NCBI GenBank assembly: GCA_017424405.1
Contig: JAFPAD010000079.1
Location: forward strand, 1-40,205
DNA from: Alistipes sp.
GTDB taxonomy: Bacteria > Bacteroidota > Bacteroidia > Bacteroidales > Rikenellaceae
DNA: 40,205 bases
Reading direction: 5' to 3'
The translations under genes were made by a program, and so were the position numbers. Within the stretch, counting starts at the first letter, position 1, and every line of letters starts with the position of its first letter. This document shows positions 8,584 to 17,320 of this stretch, in pieces. The notes under the pieces are model-generated. The model worked only from the letters and a program-made list of their open reading frames with translations. It was not told the DNA's origin and did not search any database.

Positions 8584-10698
8584 TTATTTTAAACCCATAG
8601 CCTCCACCAAAGCCTGTGTCTGAGGCTTATGACCGCGGAACTCAACATACAAATCCATTGGGTGACGCTGACCTCCACTTGACATCAACTTGCGGAATCC
8701 AGCTGCTGTCGCCTCATCGAAGATACCCTTCTCCTTGAAAAGCGAGAATGCATCGGCAGCCAATACCTCAGCCCACTTATAGCCATAGTAACCAGCCGCA
8801 TAACCACCCGAGAAGATGTGAGTAAAGGCTGGCGACATAGCCGTACCCTCAACCGTAGGCACCACCTGCACTGAAGCCATAGCCTCACGCTCAAATGGCT
8901 CAATATCGCCTGCAAAAGGCTCAGTCAAAGAGTGCCATGCCATATCTGACTGACCAAACGAAAGCTGGCGCAAGTTGCTATAAGCTGCCAAGAAATTCTT
9001 TGCCGCCACAATCTTCTCAACCAACTCGGCAGGGATAGGCTCACCTGTCTGGTAGTGAACAGCCCACATGTCGAGATACTCCTTCTCGGTTGCCCAATTC
9101 TCCAAAATCTGCGATGGCAACTCTACAAAGTCACGATAAACGCTTGTACCATTCAACGACTCATACTCACCCTTTGCCAACATGCCGTGCAAAGCGTGAC
9201 CAAACTCATGAAGGAATGTATTGAACTCATCGAAGGTAAGCAACGAAGGTGTGGTCTCGGTTGGCTTAGTGAAGTTCATCACAAGCGATACCAAAGGTCG
9301 TATCTCCTTGCCCTCGACAACCTTTGTTCCGCGGAACTCGGTCATCCATGCTCCCGAACGCTTCGACTCACGTGGGAAGAAATCAAGGTAAAGCACAGCG
9401 AGGAACTCACCATTGTTATCCTTAACCTCATACGCCAACACCTCAGGATGATAAACTGCGATATCTGTGCTTGGTACAAACTGCAAACCGTATAGCTTCT
9501 CAGCCACCATAAAGACACCCTTGATGACGTTGTCAAGTTTGAGGTATGGCTTCACCTGCTCGTCGTTGATAGCATACTTCTCCGACTTATACTTCTCGGT
9601 ATAATAAGCCCAATCCCAAGGCATAACATCGCCCTCGAAACCAAGCGAGTGAGCATAATCATTAATCATCGCATAATCCTTGCGACCCCACTCCAATGTA
9701 GACTCTCGCAACTCAGCCAAAAACTCATTCACATTAGCAGCGCTCTCTGCCATGCGCTCCTCCAACACATAATCGGCATAAGTCTCATAACCCAAAAGTT
9801 TCGCAATATTAAGGCGCAAAGCCACAATCTTGCTGATTATCTCCGAGTTGTCGAACTCGCCACCCAACGCACGGCTATTATAGGCACGGTAAAGATCCTC
9901 CTTCTCATTGCGCTGCGATGAGTAAGTCATGAATGGTATGTAGCTTGGAGCCTTCAACGTCACAGTCCAACCCTTCTCGCCACGAGCCTTGGCATCGGCA
10001 GCCATAGCCTCCTTCACGAAATCGGGCAGTTCAGCCACCTTCTTCGCATCGGTGATATTAATCGCAAAAGCATTTGTTGCCGACAAGGCATTCTGACCAA
10101 AGAGCAACGTAGCCTCAGAGAGCTCTGATGTGTACTTACGATAAAGTTCCTTATCCTCAGCCGAGAGAGCAGCTCCAGAACGAGCAAATCCCTTATAGCA
10201 ATCCTCCAACAACTTCTCATCAACATCACTCAAACCCCAACGACAACCCTCATAGACAGCCTTCACACGCTCGAAGAGCTGAGGATTGAGCGACACATCG
10301 TTGCTGAGGGCGGTCAATTTAGGCTGAATACGCAATGCAATAGCGTCCATCTCGTCTGAGGTATCAGCCTCACGCAAGTTATAAAAAAGACCCAAAATAC
10401 GATTGAGTAATGCACCCTGACGCTCCAACGCCACCACTGTGTTCTTAAACGTAGGCTTCGCTGGGTTGTTGATGATTGCATCTACCTCAGCACGTGATAC
10501 CGCAATAGCAGTCTCGATAGCTGGCTCATAATCGGTGATTTTAATCTTATCAAATGGTGGTGTTTCGTAAGGCGTATCCCACTGAGCCAACAGAGGATTA
10601 TTTGTATCAATCTCTGGCAACGAAACAACAGGCATCTGCTCGCCTCCGCAACCTGCCATCAAAGCACTAAAAGTCATCATCAATAATAGTTTTTTCAT
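8584..10698 (-). CDS. M3-family peptidyl-dipeptidase (Dcp type), lipoprotein
   Basis: 704-residue zinc metallopeptidase of the thimet oligopeptidase/Dcp family, which removes dipeptides or cuts short peptides. The zinc site is complete: HEFGH at 497-501 and Glu526 in DFVELPSQ, 25 residues after the second His as in family members. The C-terminal substrate-binding segment FSGGYAAGYYGYKWAEVL is present. It has a lipoprotein signal (SALMAGC, lipid Cys17) where E. coli Dcp has none, so it should act in the periplasm or on the envelope. It follows a second M3 gene by 40 nt and precedes the GH43 pair by 24 nt. The length is normal for the family. Confidence 0.93.
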   Translation of the reverse strand: MKKLLLMMTFSALMAGCGGEQMPVVSLPEIDTNNPLLAQWDTPYETPPFDKIKITDYEPAIETAIAVSRAEVDAIINNPAKPTFKNTVVALERQGALLNRILGLFYNLREADTSDEMDAIALRIQPKLTALSNDVSLNPQLFERVKAVYEGCRWGLSDVDEKLLEDCYKGFARSGAALSAEDKELYRKYTSELSEATLLFGQNALSATNAFAINITDAKKVAELPDFVKEAMAADAKARGEKGWTVTLKAPSYIPFMTYSSQRNEKEDLYRAYNSRALGGEFDNSEIISKIVALRLNIAKLLGYETYADYVLEERMAESAANVNEFLAELRESTLEWGRKDYAMINDYAHSLGFEGDVMPWDWAYYTEKYKSEKYAINDEQVKPYLKLDNVIKGVFMVAEKLYGLQFVPSTDIAVYHPEVLAYEVKDNNGEFLAVLYLDFFPRESKRSGAWMTEFRGTKVVEGKEIRPLVSLVMNFTKPTETTPSLLTFDEFNTFLHEFGHALHGMLAKGEYESLNGTSVYRDFVELPSQILENWATEKEYLDMWAVHYQTGEPIPAELVEKIVAAKNFLAAYSNLRQLSFGQSDMAWHSLTEPFAGDIEPFEREAMASVQVVPTVEGTAMSPAFTHIFSGGYAAGYYGYKWAEVLAADAFSLFKEKGIFDEATAAGFRKLMSSGGQRHPMDLYVEFRGHKPQTQALVEAMGLK

Positions 10699-10738
10699 CG
10701 TTTCTATATTTTTATTTCTTCATCTACAAACATTTGGA

Positions 10739-12997
10739 CTACAACAACTCTTGAGTTTCAGCCTGCTGACGTGCCGACTCACGCTCCTGACGCGAACGCT
10801 CGGCACGCTGACGTGCCTGCTCACGAGTATTCACCTGGGTTATCTTACGCTCAGCGTCCGACTCCTCCTGAATAGGGCTCTCCTCCTTGAGTAATCCTCG
10901 CGCCACCAACATAGCATTTTGATTTGGCTCAGCACCTCGGAAAGCACGATACATATCCATACCATCACGACTACCACCACGCGCAAGCACCTCTCTACGG
11001 AAGCGCTCGGCAGTAGCTCTGTCGAACAAATCGCCACTCTCGACAAATGCTTGGAAAGCATCTTTATCCAACACCTCTGCCCAAATGTAGAAGTAATATC
11101 CTGCCGAATAACCTCCATCGAAGATGTGGCTGAAATAAGTATAATGGTAACGTGGCTCAATCTGCGAGATAAGACCACGCTTCTCATTCAACGACTTGCG
11201 CTCAAACTCGGCAACATCAACCTCATCGGCGCTCTGCACGGCATGAATGTCAAAATCCGACAACGCCGCAGCCAACAACTCGGTAGTATTGAAGCCCTCA
11301 TTAAATGTTGCACACTTGCGAATCTTAGCAATCATATCATCAGGCATAACCTCGCCTGTCTGATAATGTGTTGCATACTGCTTGAGCATTTGCTCCGAGA
11401 ATGCCCAATTCTCCATAATCTGCGATGGCAACTCTACGAAATCACCCTCAACACCTGCCAAGCCACGATACTTAGCCTCGGCAAAGAGGTTGTGTAGAGC
11501 ATGACCAAACTCATGGAAGAGAGTCTCCACCTCGTCTATCGACAACAACGCAGGCATTCGACCAACGGCTGGTGTAAAGTTACATACGATGCTAACCACA
11601 GGACAAACACGCTTGCCATCTTCGTAGGTCTGGTCAACATACGTACCACACCATGCACCACCCTGCTTACTTGCACGTGGGTGGAAATCGAAGTAGAGTG
11701 CACCCAGCGGAGTGTCATCACCGTCCAACACCTCATACACCTCACAATCCTCGTGGTACATAGGCGCACGCAATGGACGGAACGTAATGCCAAACAATCT
11801 GTTAGCTAGGAAGAAGATTCCACTCTTGGCATTATCCAACGACAGGTACTCACGCACATGCTCCTCCTCGAGTTTATAATCAGCCACGCGCACCTGCTCG
11901 GCATAATACCACCAATCCCAAGACTCAAACTTGGCATCAGCGCCATTATCACGTGTAAACATTGGCATCATGCGCTCCAACTCAGCCTTTGCCTGCTCCA
12001 GCGCTGGAGTCCACACACTCTCCAACAAAGCGTAAACGGCACTTGGCTTACCCGCCATTTGGTCGGCTGTAACGTAATGTGAATATGAGTCGTAACCCAA
12101 TAACTTAGCCTTTTGGTAGCGCAGGCTAACCATCTGAGCGATGATAGATTTGTTGTCATTCTCGTTTCCATTATCACCTCGCTTAAGATATGCTTTATAT
12201 ATCTGCTCGCGCAAAGCTCTATCCTTGCAGTAGGTCAAAAATGGCAACATGCTTGGCTTATGCAACGTAAATAGATACTCACCCTTCTTGCCCGCAGCTG
12301 CTGCATCTGCCGCCGCAGTCTCCATCACAGCATCGGGGACACCTTCGAGCTTTTCACGCTCTACAAACAATTGATATTCATTTGTTTCCGCAAGCAAGTT
12401 ACGTCCAAAAGCTACGCCCAAAGAGGATAGGCGTTCATTTATCTGCTTGAGCGACTCCTTGTCCTGAGGTGACAACAACGCACCCGAACGCACAAAGCCG
12501 TCATATATCTTTTCAGTCAAACGCTTCTCATCGGCTCCCAAGTCCTCTGCCTCACGACTATCATACACAACCTTAATTCGCTCAAACAACTTATCATTCA
12601 TAGAGATAGCATCGCTATGAGCTGCAAGTGCAGGATATATCTCAGCCGAGAGGGTCTGCATCTGCTCATCGGTATCGGCTGCCGAAAGCATACCAAACAC
12701 GGTGGCAACACGCCAAAGCATCTCACCCGAATTGTCATACGCCAACACGGTGTTCTCGAACGTTGGGCGCTCGGTTGAGTTTACTATCTGAGAAATCTCC
12801 TCATTATGCAACGACATACCCTGCTCAAAGGCGGGCTTGAAGTGCTCGGTTTTAATTCTATCGAACGGCGGTGTTGAGTATGGAGTATCCCATTTTGCCT
12901 CAAAAAATGGGTTGCTTTCAACTTTTTCACCGTTACCACAAGAAAAATGTGTCATAATAATCATCGCAAATGCGAATAAACATAAAAAGCGTTTCAT
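10739..12997 (-). CDS. M3-family peptidyl-dipeptidase with charged C-terminal tail, lipoprotein
   Basis: 752-residue paralogue of the following gene. Zinc ligands are HEFGH at 495-499 and Glu522 in DFVELPSQ; the FDGGYSAGYYFYIWAEVL segment is conserved. The signal ends in a lipobox (THFSC, lipid Cys20), predicting envelope anchoring. After the usual family end near residue 703 it carries an extra tail of about 49 residues, very rich in Arg, Gln and Glu (TREQARQRAERSRQE), probably helical or coiled coil, absent from the sister protein. It is first in the operon M3-M3-GH43-GH43, starting 27 nt after a -7 box on the minus strand. Catalytic assignment is firm; the tail's role is unknown. Confidence 0.92.
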   Translation of the reverse strand: MKRFLCLFAFAMIIMTHFSCGNGEKVESNPFFEAKWDTPYSTPPFDRIKTEHFKPAFEQGMSLHNEEISQIVNSTERPTFENTVLAYDNSGEMLWRVATVFGMLSAADTDEQMQTLSAEIYPALAAHSDAISMNDKLFERIKVVYDSREAEDLGADEKRLTEKIYDGFVRSGALLSPQDKESLKQINERLSSLGVAFGRNLLAETNEYQLFVEREKLEGVPDAVMETAAADAAAAGKKGEYLFTLHKPSMLPFLTYCKDRALREQIYKAYLKRGDNGNENDNKSIIAQMVSLRYQKAKLLGYDSYSHYVTADQMAGKPSAVYALLESVWTPALEQAKAELERMMPMFTRDNGADAKFESWDWWYYAEQVRVADYKLEEEHVREYLSLDNAKSGIFFLANRLFGITFRPLRAPMYHEDCEVYEVLDGDDTPLGALYFDFHPRASKQGGAWCGTYVDQTYEDGKRVCPVVSIVCNFTPAVGRMPALLSIDEVETLFHEFGHALHNLFAEAKYRGLAGVEGDFVELPSQIMENWAFSEQMLKQYATHYQTGEVMPDDMIAKIRKCATFNEGFNTTELLAAALSDFDIHAVQSADEVDVAEFERKSLNEKRGLISQIEPRYHYTYFSHIFDGGYSAGYYFYIWAEVLDKDAFQAFVESGDLFDRATAERFRREVLARGGSRDGMDMYRAFRGAEPNQNAMLVARGLLKEESPIQEESDAERKITQVNTREQARQRAERSRQERESARQQAETQELL

Positions 12998-13015
12998 TCC
13001 TTAATTTATAATTAA

Positions 13016-13031
13016 TATCTTTGCAAAGATA
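13016..13031. promoter_or_regulatory. Overlapping divergent promoters: palindromic double -7 element
   Basis: The 16-bp perfect palindrome TATCTTTGCAAAGATA consists of two abutting TAnnTTTG boxes, one on each strand: plus-strand 13016-13023 for rsmE (ATG 13049), minus-strand 13024-13031 for the M3 operon (start 12997). Partial -33 matches sit 20 nt behind each: TTTC at 12992-12995 for the plus strand and GTTG (minus) at 13052-13055. The two promoters share DNA, so simultaneous polymerase binding looks impossible. Confidence 0.7.
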
Positions 13032-13048
13032 ATATTTAACATCAAGTT

Positions 13049-13759
13049 ATGCAACTATTTTATTCACCGAATATCACTCCACCAATACACACTTTGGGCG
13101 AGGAGGAGTCAAAACATTGCGTAAGAGTACTACGTTTGGGCGTTGGTGACGAGCTTCACATCACAGATGGCAAGGGTAATTTGTACCGTGCTCGCATCAT
13201 TGAAGCCCATCAGCACCACTGCACCATAGAGGTAGTTGAGACCTTCAGCGAATATGAAAAACTACCCTATTCTCTCACTATGGCGGTGGCTCCAACCAAA
13301 AACATCGACCGCTACGAGTGGTTCTTGGAGAAAGCTACTGAAATCGGAGTAAGTCGCTTTATCCCAATCGAGTGCGACCACAGCGAGCGTCGCGCCATCA
13401 AGCACGACAGAGAGCTGCGCGTAATCACCTCTGCCGTGAAACAATCACTCAAGGCTTACCACCCTCAGCTCGATGAATTGACCCCAGTAAAGCAGATTAT
13501 CGCAATGCCTTTTGAGGGTCAGAAATTCATCGCTCACTGCGATGCGACATTTGGTCAGAGAGAGTTCTTGCCCGCTATGATAAAAAAATCGGGAAATATT
13601 TTAATTTTAATTGGTCCAGAAGGAGATTTTTCACCTGAAGAGATTAAATTTGCAGTCGAAAACGGATTTCAACAAATATCTTTGGGAACGCAACGCTTAC
13701 GCACCGAAACGGCAGCGGTGACTGCAACGGTGATGGTTGCGACAATAAATGGTTTATAA
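13049..13759 (+). CDS. rsmE: 16S rRNA m3U1498 methyltransferase RsmE
   Basis: 236-residue SPOUT-family methyltransferase that modifies U1498 of 16S rRNA. It has an N-terminal PUA-like domain (ESKHCVRVLRLGVGDELHITDG, read in part) and a C-terminal trefoil-knot domain with the SAM-binding signatures LIGPEGDFSPEEI and LGTQRLRTETA. The length matches the family. It is transcribed from the palindromic divergent promoter and lies 18 nt upstream of the Ehr-like operon with no terminator between, so the complex genes are probably co-transcribed with it. No functional link to the complex is known. Confidence 0.95.
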   Translation: MQLFYSPNITPPIHTLGEEESKHCVRVLRLGVGDELHITDGKGNLYRARIIEAHQHHCTIEVVETFSEYEKLPYSLTMAVAPTKNIDRYEWFLEKATEIGVSRFIPIECDHSERRAIKHDRELRVITSAVKQSLKAYHPQLDELTPVKQIIAMPFEGQKFIAHCDATFGQREFLPAMIKKSGNILILIGPEGDFSPEEIKFAVENGFQQISLGTQRLRTETAAVTATVMVATINGL

Positions 13760-13777
13760 ACAACAAACAATATTACG

Positions 13778-15766
13778 ATGTTTTATATCTCATTACTTTT
13801 GTTTCTCACTCTACTAACGGCGGCTCTGTTTTTAACACCGCTACGCTGGAAGATGTGGGTAGCATTTGCTGCCACATCACTATTGGCAATTTCGGCTGCC
13901 ATACCAGCCATAGGAGCATTGTGGGGTGGTGTCGAGATGGAGATAATGCAGATTTCAAGCCCTTTCTTTGGCTCGGAAGCGCTGTTCATCGACCCTCTTT
14001 CGGCACTCTTTGTTTTGGTTATTGGTATTGCTGGTGTTGCCACGATGTTATATTCACGTGGATACTTGGCGCATTACCTTAACGAAAAATCGTCAGTACA
14101 CATCTCGCTACACTACACCGCTTTAGTGGTGCTGGTGGCGTCAATGATGTTGGTGGTCATCTCGAGTGGTGGCTTCTCTTTCTTGTTTGCGTGGGAGCTG
14201 ATGACCATAGCCTCGTTCCTGCTCATCTTATTTGACGCGCAACGTCAGCAGGTGCTTCGAGCAGCATTGGCTTACTTGATAATGATGCACATTGGTTTTG
14301 TGTTGTTGGTGGCGGGCTTTGCCAGCATCTACGCTATGAGTGGTTCAGGAAACTTTGCCGACTTAGCAATCTGCTTCTCATGTGGCAAGACGTTGCCAAT
14401 ATTCATACTCTTTCTATTAGGTTTTGGCATGAAGGCAGGTCTATTCCCAATGCACGTATGGCTACCCGAAGCACACCCTGCAGCACCATCACATGTGTCG
14501 GCAATCATGTCGGGAGTGATGATTAAAACAGGCGTATATGGTATTCTTCGCACGCTATGGTACGTCGCTGACAAGCAGGAGTTACATGTTGTGGGTCTTA
14601 TAATACTCGCTGCGGGAATCATCACCGGCTTGTGGGGTGTAATCTTAGCGGCGGTGCAGAATGATGCCAAGCGACTACTCGCCTACTCGAGCATTGAGAA
14701 CATCGGTGTGATATTTATCGGAGTAGGTATTTCAGCGTTGGCTCATGCCACGGGCAACAATGCGGTTGCTACGGTTGCTATGTGTGGTGCGTTGTTGCAC
14801 ACGGTGAATCACTCATTCTTTAAGTCGCTACTGTTCTTTGGCGCAGGAAACCTCTATTCTCAGATGCACACAACGCTACTCGACCGTTTTGGTGGCGTAG
14901 CCAAGCACATGCCGATGACTGCTATTCTATTCTTCATCGCCACAATAGCTATTTGTGCGCTACCACCGTTGAATGGTTTTATAGGCGAGTTCCTGATATA
15001 CTTGGGCATGCTGGATAGCATACGTGAGGGAGTGAACACCATCTACGCCGCAGGAGGTCTGTTGGCGTTGGCTCTCATCGGAGGTATTGTGGTGTTGGCA
15101 TTCACCAAGCTATATAGCACCATCTTCCTCGGTTCGCCACGTGACCATCATGTAGCCGAGAGTAGCGAGGTGGATAATCTGCGCATCGCAGCCATGGCTA
15201 TTCCTACGACATGCATCATTTTAATTGGTCTGCTCCCTCAATTTGCAATCAACATCGTCGAAGGCGTAGCGGAGCAGTTCTACCCCAATGCGACATCGGT
15301 TTTGGAGGGATACATCACTCCTAATTTATGGAAGATCTCTCTCACCGTGTGGATGTTGATTATAATCATCGCACTGCTATACATATTCAAACATCGCGCA
15401 CAGAAGAGTCGTTCCGTGACGCAGGGTCCTACATGGGGTTGTGGCTTCACCGCAACAAATATCCGCATGCAATACACCGGAGAGTCATTCTCGGAAGGCT
15501 TGGAGTCTATCGCCACAAACCTCACTCAAAACACTATCGAGGGTCGTGCCGTAGGTAAAAGCGAGATATTCCCATCGACACACGGATACAACATTAAACA
15601 CAAGGATAAGATTGACCGCCTGTTTGCTGCATGGTGGATGGAGTTACTCCACATCATCAACAAACGCATAATGAGATTGCGCACAGGAAAAATCAACCAT
15701 TATATCCTCTTTGCGTTGTTATTCTTGGTTGTTATATTTATCCTCTCACTCTTTAATTTAATATAG
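13778..15766 (+). CDS. HyfB/HycC-like antiporter-type membrane subunit of Ehr-like complex
   Basis: 662-residue polytopic membrane protein related to NuoL/MrpA and closest in layout to hydrogenase-4 HyfB. Residues essential for ion translocation in the family are present: Glu140 (FAWELMTIASF), Lys219 (GFGMKAGLFPMHVWLP), Lys250 (SGVMIKTGVYG) and Lys349 (HTVNHSFFKSLLFF). The PEAHPAAPSHVSA loop is canonical. The C-terminal extension with WGCGFTATNIRMQYTGESF and a final transmembrane helix is characteristic of HyfB/HycC rather than NuoL. First gene of the six-gene complex, 2 nt before the next. The membrane arm therefore looks competent for proton or sodium transport. Confidence 0.9.
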   Translation: MFYISLLLFLTLLTAALFLTPLRWKMWVAFAATSLLAISAAIPAIGALWGGVEMEIMQISSPFFGSEALFIDPLSALFVLVIGIAGVATMLYSRGYLAHYLNEKSSVHISLHYTALVVLVASMMLVVISSGGFSFLFAWELMTIASFLLILFDAQRQQVLRAALAYLIMMHIGFVLLVAGFASIYAMSGSGNFADLAICFSCGKTLPIFILFLLGFGMKAGLFPMHVWLPEAHPAAPSHVSAIMSGVMIKTGVYGILRTLWYVADKQELHVVGLIILAAGIITGLWGVILAAVQNDAKRLLAYSSIENIGVIFIGVGISALAHATGNNAVATVAMCGALLHTVNHSFFKSLLFFGAGNLYSQMHTTLLDRFGGVAKHMPMTAILFFIATIAICALPPLNGFIGEFLIYLGMLDSIREGVNTIYAAGGLLALALIGGIVVLAFTKLYSTIFLGSPRDHHVAESSEVDNLRIAAMAIPTTCIILIGLLPQFAINIVEGVAEQFYPNATSVLEGYITPNLWKISLTVWMLIIIIALLYIFKHRAQKSRSVTQGPTWGCGFTATNIRMQYTGESFSEGLESIATNLTQNTIEGRAVGKSEIFPSTHGYNIKHKDKIDRLFAAWWMELLHIINKRIMRLRTGKINHYILFALLFLVVIFILSLFNLI

Positions 15767-15768
15767 AC

Positions 15769-16683
15769 ATGGCAATAGTTCTAAATACGCTGCTGATAGT
15801 ATTAACAGCAATAGCCATACCCGGAATTATCAACCGCACACGTGCTGTGCTCGCCGGACGCAAAGGTGTTCCTTTTGTTCAGCATCTTCGCAACGTAAAT
15901 GTATTGCTGCGCAAGGGCGCTGTGTACTCAACCACCACAACCGCGCTATTCAAAATTGCCCCTGCAATATATCTCGGTGCAGCAATAGTTGCGGCGCTGA
16001 TGATTCCTGTGGCTGATTTATATCCGCTTATCTCGTTCAAGGGCGATGTAATCTGCTTTGCCTACACATTGGCACTTGCTCGTGTGATTATAATCATGGC
16101 TGCGATGGACACCGGTAGCTCGTTCGAGGGTATGGGTGCTGCTCGCGAGGCTTTGTATGGCGCATTGATTGAGCCTGCGTTGATGATAGGCTTTGCTACA
16201 CTTGCGCTATTTTGCGGTTACACCTCATTTGCCGACATATTTGAGTACGAGCAGTCGTTTGATTTGCATCTGACCATCGTCATGTTGCTGACAGCATTCC
16301 TCTTTGTGAAGATAACCTTCGTGGAGTCGGGACGAGTGCCTGTTGATGACCCACGCACACACCTTGAGCTTACGATGATACACGAGGTAATGTGCTTGGA
16401 TTATAGCGGCATCGACATGGGCATGATACACATTGCCGGCTGGCTTAAGACTGCATGCTTCTCGATGATTGCAGCAAATGCCGTTGCGGCGACAGGTTGT
16501 TTCCATTGGTGGTTTGCAACGCCTTTGGCTATTCTGCTCACGGGCTTATCTGTCGGCATAGTGGAATCTACACAAGCACGCAACAAGCTATCGCGAAACA
16601 CGACGTTTATAGTAACCATATCGGCTTTGGCAGCTTTGATATTCTTTATCGGTTACCTGTTGAAGTTGAACATTAATATTTAA
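15769..16683 (+). CDS. HyfC/HycD-like (NuoH homologue) membrane subunit
   Basis: 304-residue membrane protein homologous to NuoH/EchB, linking the peripheral redox arm to the antiporter-like arm. Diagnostic motifs: INRTRAVLAGRKGVP near the N-terminus, DTGSSFEGMGAAREA (Glu120, Glu127) and VPVDDPRTHLELTMIHE (Asp193, Asp194, Glu200, Glu206), the acidic funnel facing the catalytic subunit in hydrogenases and complex I. All charged positions of this motif are kept although the redox subunit it touches is degenerate. About eight hydrophobic segments. Gap of 2 nt from the HyfB-like gene and 4 nt to the next: clearly one operon. Confidence 0.9.
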   Translation: MAIVLNTLLIVLTAIAIPGIINRTRAVLAGRKGVPFVQHLRNVNVLLRKGAVYSTTTTALFKIAPAIYLGAAIVAALMIPVADLYPLISFKGDVICFAYTLALARVIIIMAAMDTGSSFEGMGAAREALYGALIEPALMIGFATLALFCGYTSFADIFEYEQSFDLHLTIVMLLTAFLFVKITFVESGRVPVDDPRTHLELTMIHEVMCLDYSGIDMGMIHIAGWLKTACFSMIAANAVAATGCFHWWFATPLAILLTGLSVGIVESTQARNKLSRNTTFIVTISALAALIFFIGYLLKLNINI

Positions 16684-16687
16684 GGAT

Positions 16688-17317
16688 ATGCTACTCTCTT
16701 TAATTATACTCTACGTCATAACGCTTATCTACATCTCGATAGTTGAGCGTTTCCGTAACTACGCATCAATCATCGCCGTACAAGGCTGGATTTTGTTGGG
16801 CATAGCACTCCTGCGCCTACACTCACTCGACTGGCTCGAGTTGTCGTTTATCATCACCGAGACGCTCATCTTCAAGGCTGTGATTGTGCCTGCGATATTG
16901 ATGCGAGTGATAAAGAACACCCACATCAACCGAGTAGCCACCACGGGAAGTTCTCAATTCAACTCCCTGATGCTCTCAATTGCAGCCCTTACAGTGAGCG
17001 CCCTATTGACATACTGCGTTGCCGACCAAACCATCAACATGGTATTCTTTGGCGTTGCTTTGTATGCGCTACTGACAGGATTGATTCTTATTGTATTGCG
17101 CTCTCGAATCTTCACACACATGGTCGGATTCCTCGTTATCGAGAATGGAGTGTTCCTCTTCTCGATGGCTATTGGCGTGGAGATGCCAATATTGATTAAT
17201 GCGGCCATCTTGCTCGACATTCTTATCTCGGTGCTGATGCTGGGAATGTTCATGACCAGAGTTGACAAACACATACACACCGACGACAGCGATTCTCTAA
17301 CCCACGTAAAAGATTAA
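16688..17317 (+). CDS. HyfE-like (NuoK-related) membrane subunit
   Basis: 209-residue membrane protein. The C-terminal half resembles NuoK/MrpC, with the conserved intramembrane Glu152 in GFLVIENGVFLFSMA and the tail LLDILISVLMLGMF. The N-terminal half has the HyfE-type ETLIFKAVIVP segment with Glu58 and Lys63. The length (about 210) matches HyfE rather than the 100-residue NuoK. It provides one of the half-channels of the membrane arm. It lies between the HyfC- and HyfF-like genes, as in hyf operons, with gaps of 4 and 3 nt. The tail is hydrophilic (DKHIHTDDSDS). Confidence 0.85.
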   Translation: MLLSLIILYVITLIYISIVERFRNYASIIAVQGWILLGIALLRLHSLDWLELSFIITETLIFKAVIVPAILMRVIKNTHINRVATTGSSQFNSLMLSIAALTVSALLTYCVADQTINMVFFGVALYALLTGLILIVLRSRIFTHMVGFLVIENGVFLFSMAIGVEMPILINAAILLDILISVLMLGMFMTRVDKHIHTDDSDSLTHVKD

Positions 17318-17320
17318 ACC

